Source: UBA1562 sp041653955 (GTDB lineage: Bacteria; Omnitrophota; Gorgyraeia; Gygaellales; Profunditerraquicolaceae). From it: DNA of 34,706 nucleotides. The position numbers were made by a program, and so were the translations under genes. Location of the stretch: the NCBI GenBank assembly GCA_041653955.1, contig JBAZEH010000016.1:1-34706 (forward strand). The letters are read 5' to 3'. Below the pieces are notes generated by a model that had not been told where the DNA came from, did not search any database, and worked only from the letters and a program-made list of their open reading frames with translations. The stretch's first letter is position 1. Each line of letters begins with the position of its first letter. This document shows, piece by piece, positions 7,650 to 15,459 of this stretch.

Positions 7650-8381
7650 ATGTTGGATAAAAACGATATACCCAGGCATATAGCGATAATAATGGATGGT
7701 AACGGCCGCTGGGCAAAAGAAAAAGGCCTTCCGCGCACAGCCGGGCACCGCGCAGGTATCAAGAGGGTAAGAGAGGTGATCAAGGCGGGGGTTGACCTGG
7801 GTATTGAAGTGATCACGCTTTTTGCTTTTTCCTCGGAGAATTGGTCCAGGCCCAAGAATGAAGTCGGGCTTTTAATGCGCGCCCTGAATAGTTTTCTTGA
7901 CCGCGAGGTCAGGCAGATGGATAAGAACAATATAAGATTTTGTGTTATTGGCAGGGATGACCCTATACCCGCGCAGCTGATCGCCAAAATAAAAAAGGCG
8001 CAGGATAAAACAAAGGATAATACGGGGCTTATATTCGTCCTGGCCCTTAACTACGGCGCGAGGCAGGAGATAGTGGACGCGGCAAAAAAGATCGCCAGGG
8101 ATGCCGTTGAAGGGGGCCTGGATCCGGCGGGCCTGGATACCGAAAGTTTCGGCCGTTATCTTTATACGTCCGGTTTGCCTGATCCAGATCTTTTGATTCG
8201 CACGAGCGGAGAGATGCGCGTAAGTAATTTTCTGCTCTGGCAGCTTTCTTACGCTGAACTTTATTTTGTGCGTAAATATTGGCCTGATTTCTGCAAGGAA
8301 GACTTGATAAAGGCCGTAGGTGTTTATCAGAAGAGGGAACGCAGGTTCGGGAGGATCAATGCTTATAAAGAGAATAATTAG
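7650..8381 (+). CDS. uppS: Isoprenyl transferase (undecaprenyl diphosphate synthase)
   Basis: UppS elongates farnesyl diphosphate with isopentenyl units in cis to make the C55 lipid carrier for cell-wall and O-antigen synthesis. Key motifs are IIMDGNGRWA with the catalytic Asp16, the TAGHRAG diphosphate-binding loop, FAFSSENWSRP, and LIRTSGEMRVSNFLLWQLSYAELYF, which contains the C-terminal Arg and Glu that bind the second substrate and Mg. 243 aa is standard. It starts the uppS-cdsA-dxr-rseP order known from many bacteria, so it both uses and sits with isoprenoid-pathway genes (dxr, ispG). Its last 23 nt overlap the start of cdsA. Confidence 0.96.
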   Translation: MLDKNDIPRHIAIIMDGNGRWAKEKGLPRTAGHRAGIKRVREVIKAGVDLGIEVITLFAFSSENWSRPKNEVGLLMRALNSFLDREVRQMDKNNIRFCVIGRDDPIPAQLIAKIKKAQDKTKDNTGLIFVLALNYGARQEIVDAAKKIARDAVEGGLDPAGLDTESFGRYLYTSGLPDPDLLIRTSGEMRVSNFLLWQLSYAELYFVRKYWPDFCKEDLIKAVGVYQKRERRFGRINAYKENN

Positions 8382-9147
8382 CGCTATCGCGCTCCTTGTT
8401 ATCTTCGCCTTGACCATATCCTTTGACTGGCTGTTCGGACTGGTAGTGAGCGTTTTTATTATTGCCGGCCTACATGAGTTTTTTACCATACTGGAAAAAA
8501 AGGGCACCCATATATATAAATATTTCGGCATCGCGATAGGGGCTATCATACCGCTTTCTATAGTATTCCGTTTTGAGCTTACAAGGAACTGGGAGCTCCT
8601 GTTCATAGTCCTGGCCCTTTTATTCCTGATAATCATGCAGTTCAGGCGCCGTGACAACTCCGGAGTTATCGTAGATATATCCGCTACCATATTCGGCATA
8701 CTTTACGTTTCCTGGTTCTTGAGCTTTATGATCAAGCTAAGGTATCTTCCCGGAGGCGCCGGGTTGATCCTTGCCGTGATATTCATGACTAAACTCGGGG
8801 ATATCGGGGCTTATTTTATCGGCTCGCGTTTCGGCAAAACCCCTCTGATACCGCGCATAAGCCCAAAGAAGTCTGTAGAGGGGGCGATAGGCGGATTGAT
8901 ATTCAGCGTTATAGGAGCATTCTTGAGCGCGCCTTTTTTGAACACAGGGCCATTACGCCTTATCTTTATAGGCATCTCTTTAGGCATATTAGGACAGTTA
9001 GGGGACCTTTCAGAGTCCTTGATAAAACGCGACTGCCAGGTCAAGGATTCGGGGAACACCCTTCCCGGGATGGGAGGAGTGCTGGATTTTATTGATAGCC
9101 TGCTTTTTACCGCTCCGGTATTCTACTTTTATACGATCTCCTTCTGA
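8359..9147 (+). CDS. cdsA: Phosphatidate cytidylyltransferase
   Basis: CdsA converts phosphatidic acid and CTP to CDP-diacylglycerol in the inner membrane. I place the start at ATG 8359, preceded by GGGAGGA (8349-8355); a GTG at 8320 would add 13 residues without an SD. The 262-aa product has about seven hydrophobic segments and the C-terminal family signature at residues 220-246 (SLIKRDCQVKDSGN...). Two signature positions differ from the usual pattern: Met238 replaces the His of HGG and Phe244 replaces the Arg of the DR pair. The metal-binding Asp residues (230, 243, 246) are kept, so it is probably active. It overlaps uppS by 23 nt and lies 2 nt before dxr. Confidence 0.93.
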   Translation: MLIKRIISAIALLVIFALTISFDWLFGLVVSVFIIAGLHEFFTILEKKGTHIYKYFGIAIGAIIPLSIVFRFELTRNWELLFIVLALLFLIIMQFRRRDNSGVIVDISATIFGILYVSWFLSFMIKLRYLPGGAGLILAVIFMTKLGDIGAYFIGSRFGKTPLIPRISPKKSVEGAIGGLIFSVIGAFLSAPFLNTGPLRLIFIGISLGILGQLGDLSESLIKRDCQVKDSGNTLPGMGGVLDFIDSLLFTAPVFYFYTISF

Positions 9148-9149
9148 TT

Positions 9150-10316
9150 ATGAAAAATATAGCTATATTAGGCTCAACAGGGTCTATAGGCCGCAATACC
9201 CTTGAGGTGATACGCGGCTTTCCTGGGAAGTTCCGCGCCCTGGCATTAAGCGCAAATTCAAATGTAGGGCTTTTATACCGGCAGATAGAGGATTTTCATC
9301 CGCAACTGGTTTCAGTAAGCAATGATGACGCGGCCGCAAGATTAAGGTCAAAATTAAAGAAGAGGAAACCCGGGGTTTTCGGAGGCGAGCATGGTATTGA
9401 AGAGATGCTCTCTGATAAGCGCATAGATAAGGTAGTGCTCGCGGTAAGCGGGGCAGCGGCACTGCCGGCATTGTTAAAATCCATAGATACAGGCAAGGAT
9501 GTCGCTTTGGCCAATAAGGAGGCCTTTATAATAGCGGGCCCTATAATAAGGAAGAGGGCGTTGTCTAAGAAAGTAAATATAATACCGATAGACAGCGAAC
9601 AGTCCGCTATATGGCAGTGCCTTAAAGGAGAAGATAAGTCCAGGATAAAGAATATATACCTTACCGCATCCGGAGGCCCTTTCAGGGGCATGAGCAGGAA
9701 AGGCATGAGAGGGATCTCGGTTGATGACGCCCTGAAACACCCGAGATGGAGTATGGGCCCGAAGATCAGCGTGGATTCCGCTAACCTGATGAATAAAGGG
9801 CTTGAGGTGCTGGAGGCGGCGTATCTTTTCGGGATAGGGCCCGAAAAGATAAAGGTCGTTATACACCCTCAGGCGATAATCCATTCCATGGTAGAATTTG
9901 AGGATGGGGTAGTTATGGCGCAGCTTTCGGTAACAGATATGCGCATACCCATACAATACGCGTTAACTTACCCTGAGAGGCTGCCTACAAGGCTGCCGGC
10001 GGTAAATTTCTTTAAAATAAAAAGTTTTGATTTTTATGAACCTGATATGGTTAAGTTTCCCTGCCTGGGGTTAGCTTACCGGGCGGCGGGAGAAGGAGGG
10101 ACTTCTCCGGCGGTGCTTAACGCAGCTAACGAGGCGTGCGTGAGGGAATTTTTAAAAGGGGCCCTCCCGTTTCTTTCCATACCCAGGGTCATTGAAAAGG
10201 TTATGGATAAACACCGCGTTATTCCTTCTCCTTCGTTGAAAGAGATAATAGCGGCGGACAATTGGGCTAGAAGAGAGGCGTACGCCCTGATAAATAAAAG
10301 AAAGGTAACTATATGA
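9150..10316 (+). CDS. dxr: 1-deoxy-D-xylulose 5-phosphate reductoisomerase
   Basis: Dxr converts DXP to methylerythritol 4-phosphate with NADPH, the second step of the MEP isoprenoid pathway. The N-terminal LGSTGSIGRNTLEVI is the nucleotide-binding loop. The metal site is visible in DSEQSAIWQCL and in the SVDSANLMNKGLEVLEA segment, and VIHPQAIIHSMVEF and the NAANEACV block complete the family. 388 aa is the expected length. The ATG follows the cdsA stop by 2 nt. The 3' end overlaps rseP by 4 nt (ATGA). With ispG and uppS in the same run, MEP-derived isoprenoids are the evident source of the lipid carrier. Confidence 0.97.
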   Translation: MKNIAILGSTGSIGRNTLEVIRGFPGKFRALALSANSNVGLLYRQIEDFHPQLVSVSNDDAAARLRSKLKKRKPGVFGGEHGIEEMLSDKRIDKVVLAVSGAAALPALLKSIDTGKDVALANKEAFIIAGPIIRKRALSKKVNIIPIDSEQSAIWQCLKGEDKSRIKNIYLTASGGPFRGMSRKGMRGISVDDALKHPRWSMGPKISVDSANLMNKGLEVLEAAYLFGIGPEKIKVVIHPQAIIHSMVEFEDGVVMAQLSVTDMRIPIQYALTYPERLPTRLPAVNFFKIKSFDFYEPDMVKFPCLGLAYRAAGEGGTSPAVLNAANEACVREFLKGALPFLSIPRVIEKVMDKHRVIPSPSLKEIIAADNWARREAYALINKRKVTI

Positions 10317-11392
10317 TAACTATGTTTATATTCCTGTTGATATTAGGAGTGTTGATAACCGTCCATGAATTCGGGCATTTTATCGCTGCCAAGAAACTTG
10401 GCGTCAGGGTTGAGAAATTTTCTTTTGGTTTCGGAAGGCGCCTGTTCGGCAGGAAAAAGGGAGATACCGAATATACCGTCAATCTGATACCATTGGGCGG
10501 ATACGTGAAAATGTCCGGAGACAGCGCGGAAGATTTTCATAATAAACCGTATGAATATTTAAGCAAGAAGCCTTTAGAACGGGCGTTAATAATATTCCTG
10601 GGCCCCCTGTTGAATTATGTGCTTGGTTTTTTGTTTTTTTGGCTGATATTTTTCAGCGGTTATCCCACGCTTACGGCTAAAGTAGGAGGGCTGTTAGATG
10701 GTTACGGCGCCAAAGATGCCGGGGTGCAGGTAGGAGATCAGATCATAGCGGTTGACGGAAAACGCGTAAGCTACTGGGAAGACCTGCAGGCGGCTATACA
10801 GGCGCGCAAGGACGCGGGGAAAGTTGAGGTCCAGCTCCTGCGCGGCGATAAAGAGCATACCCTGGCAGTCCTGATAAAAGAAAAGAGTATGGACGACGTG
10901 CTGGGGGCTAAACATAATGTAGGGTTGATAGGGATAACCCCGGAAGATGAGATAGTAAATATAAGGCATGGTTTCTTCAAGTCTTTTGTTTTAGGGGCAC
11001 GCAAGACAATCGGACTGACGGCGATGACCTATAAGGCGCTATGGCGTATGGTAACGGGTAAATTATCTATGAGTGAGTCTATAACCGGCCCTCTCGGTAT
11101 TTTTTATATTACATCAAAAGCGGCGAGCGTGGGTATAATCGCGCTTATGCACCTGGTCGCGGTATTAAGCGTGAGTTTATGCATATTCAATCTTTTGCCC
11201 CTGCCGGTGCTGGATGGAGGGCATATAGTATTGTTGGCCCTTGAGAAGTTCAGGGGAAGGCAGCTTGGAGTAAAGGCAGAACGCGTTATCACGCAGATAG
11301 GGTTTTCCCTTATCGTAACGCTTGCGGTATTCGCTACTTATAATGATATCATAAGGATATTTAAGGACAAGATATCGGCACTGATAAAATAG
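10313..11392 (+). CDS. rseP: RIP metalloprotease (site-2 protease family)
   Basis: This is an intramembrane zinc protease that releases envelope-stress or regulatory factors by cutting in the membrane. The first transmembrane helix carries HEFGH (His18, Glu19, His22); the third zinc ligand lies in LLPLPVLDGGHI near residue 300. Between them are a membrane segment with GPLLNY (about residues 93-98) and one PDZ domain (about 120-190; AGVQVGDQIIAVDGKRV). E. coli RseP has two PDZ domains, so this one is the shorter type (359 aa). Translation is coupled to dxr by an ATGA overlap, and ispG begins 2 nt after the stop. No anti-sigma substrate is present in the window. Confidence 0.94.
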   Translation: MITMFIFLLILGVLITVHEFGHFIAAKKLGVRVEKFSFGFGRRLFGRKKGDTEYTVNLIPLGGYVKMSGDSAEDFHNKPYEYLSKKPLERALIIFLGPLLNYVLGFLFFWLIFFSGYPTLTAKVGGLLDGYGAKDAGVQVGDQIIAVDGKRVSYWEDLQAAIQARKDAGKVEVQLLRGDKEHTLAVLIKEKSMDDVLGAKHNVGLIGITPEDEIVNIRHGFFKSFVLGARKTIGLTAMTYKALWRMVTGKLSMSESITGPLGIFYITSKAASVGIIALMHLVAVLSVSLCIFNLLPLPVLDGGHIVLLALEKFRGRQLGVKAERVITQIGFSLIVTLAVFATYNDIIRIFKDKISALIK

Positions 11393-11394
11393 GC

Positions 11395-12468
11395 ATGGAT
11401 AAGATAAAAAGAAGCAAGACAAAGGTAATACGTATCGGGAATATCCGGATAGGGGGAGATAATCCCATAGCTATACAGTCTATGACTAAAACGCATACTT
11501 ATGATATCCCGGGGACAATAAAGCAGATAAGGGAGCTTGAGTCTGCCGGATGCCAGATAGTGCGGCTGGCTGTAAAGGATAGTAAAGATGCGAAGGCGCT
11601 GAAGAAAATAAAGGTGGCAGCGCGTATACCCGTTGTAGCCGATATACATTTTGACTGGCGCCTGGCGCTTGAGGCTATTGAAAACGGGGTGGATAAGATA
11701 AGATTGAACCCCGGCAATATCAATGACAGGGAACAGGTGCGCGCTATAGTAAAAGCCGCTAAAACAAGCCATATACCTATAAGGGTGGGGCTTAATTCAG
11801 GTTCCCTCCCGGCTGCGGTAGCCGGGATATCAAGGTCAAAGGGGCTCCCGCAGGCAATGGTAAAAGCTGCCCTGGACTATATTAGGGTAATGGAGAAAGC
11901 GGGATTTTATGATATCGTTGTTTCGCTTAAAGGTTCGGATATCTTTGATACTATAGATGTATACCGCAGGATGGCTAAGGTTTGCGATTATCCCCTTCAT
12001 TTGGGGGTTACGGCAAGCGGCCTGCCCCGTTCGGGGGTGGTAAAATCAGCTATAGCATTAAGTGTTTTGCTATTTGAGGGGATTGGTGATACAATAAGGG
12101 TATCCCTTACCGAGGATCCCGTAGCGGAAGTCGAGGCTGCCAGGTCTATACTGGAGGCGCTCGGATTAAGCAGATATGGCCCTGAGATCATCAGTTGCCC
12201 TACCTGCGGGCGCTGTGAGGTGGATCTTATAAGCGTGGTCAGGGATTTAGAAGAGAAACTATCAGCTAAACGCCATCAGCCGGCTGCCAGGCCCTTAAAG
12301 ATAGCTGTTATGGGTTGCGTAGTGAACGGACCGGGAGAAGCCAGGGGCGCTGATATTGGTATTGCTTTCGGGAAAAAAGAAGGCCTCCTTTTCAGGAGGG
12401 GGAAGGCAGTAAGGAAGGTCGCGCTTAATAAGTGCGTGAATATACTTTTAAAGGAAGCTGTTAGGTAA
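11395..12468 (+). CDS. ispG: 4-hydroxy-3-methylbut-2-enyl diphosphate synthase (IspG/GcpE)
   Basis: IspG reduces MEcPP to HMBPP, the penultimate MEP-pathway step, using a [4Fe-4S] cluster. The cluster ligands are visible as Cys268 and Cys271 (CPTCGRC) and Cys308 in GCVVNGPGEA, whose Glu supplies the fourth ligand in known structures. The TIM barrel N-terminus has the expected IQSMTKTHTYD and VADIHFDWRLALEA segments and KIRLNPGNI. 357 aa is the single-barrel bacterial length. It is 2 nt after rseP and 3 nt before proS. Cluster-dependent chemistry fits the anaerobic character of the rest of the window. Confidence 0.97.
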   Translation: MDKIKRSKTKVIRIGNIRIGGDNPIAIQSMTKTHTYDIPGTIKQIRELESAGCQIVRLAVKDSKDAKALKKIKVAARIPVVADIHFDWRLALEAIENGVDKIRLNPGNINDREQVRAIVKAAKTSHIPIRVGLNSGSLPAAVAGISRSKGLPQAMVKAALDYIRVMEKAGFYDIVVSLKGSDIFDTIDVYRRMAKVCDYPLHLGVTASGLPRSGVVKSAIALSVLLFEGIGDTIRVSLTEDPVAEVEAARSILEALGLSRYGPEIISCPTCGRCEVDLISVVRDLEEKLSAKRHQPAARPLKIAVMGCVVNGPGEARGADIGIAFGKKEGLLFRRGKAVRKVALNKCVNILLKEAVR

Positions 12469-12471
12469 ATT

Positions 12472-13722
12472 ATGCTTTGGTCTAAAGATCTTATCCCTAC
12501 TTTAAGGCAGGTCCCCCAGGATGCCGAATCTATAAGCCATCAGTTGATGCTGCGTTCCGGGCTGGTGCGCATGCTTATGGCGGGGGTATATTCGTATCTT
12601 CCCCTGGGGTTGAGAGTGCTTAATAATATCCAGGGTATAATCCGCAGGGAGATGAATGCCTGCGGGGCGAGCGAGCTTTTGCTTCCGGCGCTGCAGCCGC
12701 TGGAATTATGGGCCAGGTCCGGGCGCGACAAGGATATAGCGGATGTGATGATAAGGTTCACCGACCGAAGGGGCAGGGATATATGCCTCGGGCCTACGCA
12801 TGAAGAGGTGATCACAGAGCTGGTAAAAAACCATATCGTATCTTATAAACAGCTGCCCCTGGTATTATATCAGATACAGACTAAGTTCCGCGATGAGATC
12901 AGGCCCCGTTTTGGGCTGATCAGGGCGTGTGAATTCATAATGAAGGATGCTTATAGCTTTGATACGGACGAATCAGGGCTGGATAATAATTATAAAGCTA
13001 TGTTCGCGGCTTATAAGAGGATATTTGACAGGTGCGGCCTTAATATACTTACTACCGAGGCAGATTCAGGGGTAATGGGAGGCAAGGTCTCGCATGAGTT
13101 TATGGCCCCGGCCGAAGAAGGTGAAGACCAGGTATTATATTGCCCGGAATGCAAGGCAGCCAGGGCGTTAAAGGGCGCGGATAAAGGAGAGTGCGCGGAT
13201 TGTAAAACAGGATTAAAAAAGGTAAATACCATTGAGTTGGGGCATATTTTCAAGTTAGGCACAAAATACAGCTCGGCATTAGGGGCTAACTATATAGATG
13301 ATAAAGGGGAACAGAAACCTGTCATTATGGGTTGTTACGGGATAGGCGTATCCAGGATGGTCTCAGCGATAATAGCGCAGAATAACGATAAAGACGGGAT
13401 AATATGGCCTAAAGAGGTGAGCCCTTATCATCTCGTAATATTACCTTTGGATACGACTGACGGGAATATTATGAGCAGGGCAACGGAGCTTTACAAGGAA
13501 TTAAGGGCCGGCGGGCTTGAGGTTCTTCTTGATGACCGTGACGAACGCGCCGGAGTAAAATTCAAGGACGCGGACCTGCTTGGGATATCCCTTCAGGTGG
13601 TTATCGGCAGGGAATCCGTTAAAAACGATACCCTGGAATTAAAAGTGCGCCGCGGCCAGAATAAAATAGTGAAGCCGAAAACCGAAATACTTGAAGAGAT
13701 AAGAAAATTCATAAATGGATAA
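12472..13722 (+). CDS. proS: Prolyl-tRNA synthetase, compact form without the INS editing domain
   Basis: A class II synthetase that charges tRNA-Pro. Motif 2 (FRDEIRPRFGLIRACEFIMKD) and motif 3 (GCYGIGVSRMVSAI) are clear, as are LGPTHEEVIT and the C-terminal anticodon-binding domain (LVILPLD...VLLDDRDERAGVKFKDADL). Typical bacterial ProRS has about 570 aa because a YbaK-like editing domain (INS) sits between motifs 2 and 3. Here the protein is only 416 aa and that position holds about 21 residues with four Cys (224, 227, 241, 244; C-x2-C-x13-C-x2-C), a likely zinc knuckle. Editing of Ala-tRNA-Pro would then need a separate protein. The 3' end overlaps rimP by 8 nt. Confidence 0.94.
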   Translation: MLWSKDLIPTLRQVPQDAESISHQLMLRSGLVRMLMAGVYSYLPLGLRVLNNIQGIIRREMNACGASELLLPALQPLELWARSGRDKDIADVMIRFTDRRGRDICLGPTHEEVITELVKNHIVSYKQLPLVLYQIQTKFRDEIRPRFGLIRACEFIMKDAYSFDTDESGLDNNYKAMFAAYKRIFDRCGLNILTTEADSGVMGGKVSHEFMAPAEEGEDQVLYCPECKAARALKGADKGECADCKTGLKKVNTIELGHIFKLGTKYSSALGANYIDDKGEQKPVIMGCYGIGVSRMVSAIIAQNNDKDGIIWPKEVSPYHLVILPLDTTDGNIMSRATELYKELRAGGLEVLLDDRDERAGVKFKDADLLGISLQVVIGRESVKNDTLELKVRRGQNKIVKPKTEILEEIRKFING

Positions 13723-14173
13723 TCAGGAGACAATAACCCGGATACGCGGTGTCGTGGAAGAATACCTGAAGGCGCAGGGCCTCGATCTTATAGATATTAT
13801 ATTGCGGCGCGAAGGAAAAGGCCTGGCCTTGAGTATACTGGCGGACAGGCCCGAAGGGGGTATAACGATCGGTGAATGCGCCAGGCTTAACAGCGGGATA
13901 GGGAATATGCTGGATGAGAAGGGTTTGCTGGAGGGCAGTTATACGCTGGAGGTATCTTCACCAGGCCTTGACCGCCCGCTTACGCAAAAGAGTGATTTTC
14001 TGCGCTGCATCAACAAAAGAGCCAGGTTTTTTCTAAATGAGCCGGTCAACGGCAAGATAGAGGTTGAAGGGACGATAAGCAGGGTAGAAGGCGAGTCGGT
14101 ATATATTACCAAAGGGGACGAGGAGACAGGGATACCTTTAGCGAAAATAAATAAGGCAAAACAGATAATATAA
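13715..14173 (+). CDS. rimP: Ribosome maturation factor RimP
   Basis: RimP assists 30S subunit assembly. The 152-aa protein shows the family's N-terminal alpha/beta domain (IRGVVEEYLKAQGLDLIDIILRREGKGLALSILADRPEGGITIGECARLN, given here only as landmarks: LDLIDI, ILADRPEGGITI) and the hallmark YTLEVSSPGLDRPL followed by an SH3-like C-terminal barrel (about residues 85-150). Its position directly before nusA is one of the most conserved gene pairs in bacteria and supports the call. It starts inside the end of proS and lies 26 nt before nusA, where a GGAACGGAG ribosome site is visible. Confidence 0.93.
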   Translation: MDNQETITRIRGVVEEYLKAQGLDLIDIILRREGKGLALSILADRPEGGITIGECARLNSGIGNMLDEKGLLEGSYTLEVSSPGLDRPLTQKSDFLRCINKRARFFLNEPVNGKIEVEGTISRVEGESVYITKGDEETGIPLAKINKAKQII

Positions 14174-14199
14174 GAGAAAATCAAGGAACGGAGATAACT

Positions 14200-15450
14200 A
14201 TGAGTCAGGAACTATTAGCTATATTAGACCAGATGGAAAGGGAAAAGGGGATAAAGAAGGATATCCTTATAGAGGCAGTTGAGAGCGCGCTTGTCAGCGC
14301 CGCGCGCCGCGTCCTTAATATAAAACCCGAAGAGGAGTTAAAAGTCCAGCTTGACCGCACTAACGGCAAGATCAAGGCCTTCAGGAATAATGAAGAGGTA
14401 ACTTCCATGGATTTCGGCCGTATAGCCGCGTCTACCGCCAGGCAGGTGATCATACAGAAGATACGCGAGGCTGAAAAGGATGTCGTGTTCAATGAGTTCC
14501 ACGGCAAGGTGGGAGAGATAGTAAGCGGGACCGTTTACAGGTTTGACAAGGGCAATATTATAGTAGATCTTTTAGGAAAAACAGAGGGCGTGATACCTAA
14601 GCGCGAACAATCATCAAAGGAAGAGTTCAGGCAGGGGCAGCGCATATGCGCTTATGTGGTTGACGTAAGGCGCGACACGAGGGGCCCGCAGATCATCCTT
14701 TCGCGCACCCATCCGCAGCTTCTTAAGAAATTATTTGAATTGGAGGTGCCGGAGATATATGAAGGGGTAGTAGAAATAAAGGCGATCTCCCGCGAGCCGG
14801 GAGCGCGCAGCAAGATAGCGGTATGTTCCAAGAACGAAAAGGTTGATTCTGTCGGCGCCTGCGTGGGGATGCGCGGTAACCGTATCAGGAATATCGTGAA
14901 TGAATTACAGGGAGAGAAGATAGATATAGTGCGTTACAGCGACGATATCAGGGAGTATATAAAGGCGGCCCTATCGCCGGCCAAAATAGCGGAGATAAAA
15001 CTGAACAAGGAGAATATGAAGGCGGAGGTAATAGTTGATGATGACCAGCTTTCACTCTCTATAGGCAAACACGGGCAGAATGTGAGGCTTGCCTCCCGTC
15101 TTTTGGGGTGGGAGCTTGATATACGCACTAAGGTTACTGCTGCCGAGGCCAAAGAAGAAACAGCGGCCAAGGAGGTAAAGGCGGAAAAAGCGGAAAAGGA
15201 AGCAAAGACAGAGAAGAAGGCGCAGAAAAAAGCCAAGGCAGATAAGAAAACCAAGGCGGAGAAAAAATCTGTTTCGCTGGAAGGATTGTCAGGCGTAGGG
15301 GATAAGACGCTTGAAAGCTTAAGCAGCGCCGGTTTAAATAGTATAGAAGATATACTGAAGTCCGGTATCGAGGGGCTTACACAGATAAAGGGTATAGGAG
15401 AGAAGAAGGCAAAGAAGATCATTGAGCAGGCCAAAAAAGCCAAAAAGTAA
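14200..15450 (+). CDS. nusA: Transcription termination/antitermination factor NusA
   Basis: NusA binds RNA polymerase and nascent RNA and controls pausing and termination. Domains in order: N-terminal polymerase-binding domain (residues 1-125), S1 (about 130-200; GEIVSGTVYRFDKGNIIVDL), two KH domains (about 225-320; VGMRGNRIRNI and SIGKHGQNVRLASRLLGWEL), then a Lys/Ala/Glu-rich low-complexity linker (about 320-360) and a C-terminal helix-hairpin-helix region (about 362-412; LSGVGDKTLESL, IKGIGEKKAKKI). The HhH tail replaces the acidic repeats of proteobacterial NusA. The ylxR and ylxQ genes often found after nusA are missing; infB follows after 9 nt. Confidence 0.96.
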   Translation: MSQELLAILDQMEREKGIKKDILIEAVESALVSAARRVLNIKPEEELKVQLDRTNGKIKAFRNNEEVTSMDFGRIAASTARQVIIQKIREAEKDVVFNEFHGKVGEIVSGTVYRFDKGNIIVDLLGKTEGVIPKREQSSKEEFRQGQRICAYVVDVRRDTRGPQIILSRTHPQLLKKLFELEVPEIYEGVVEIKAISREPGARSKIAVCSKNEKVDSVGACVGMRGNRIRNIVNELQGEKIDIVRYSDDIREYIKAALSPAKIAEIKLNKENMKAEVIVDDDQLSLSIGKHGQNVRLASRLLGWELDIRTKVTAAEAKEETAAKEVKAEKAEKEAKTEKKAQKKAKADKKTKAEKKSVSLEGLSGVGDKTLESLSSAGLNSIEDILKSGIEGLTQIKGIGEKKAKKIIEQAKKAKK

Positions 15451-15459
15451 GAAGGGATT

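Noticed and set aside
7872..8699. 275-aa minus-strand open frame over uppS and cdsA
   Set aside because: Fully antisense to two well-conserved genes, with no recognisable domain; a shadow frame.
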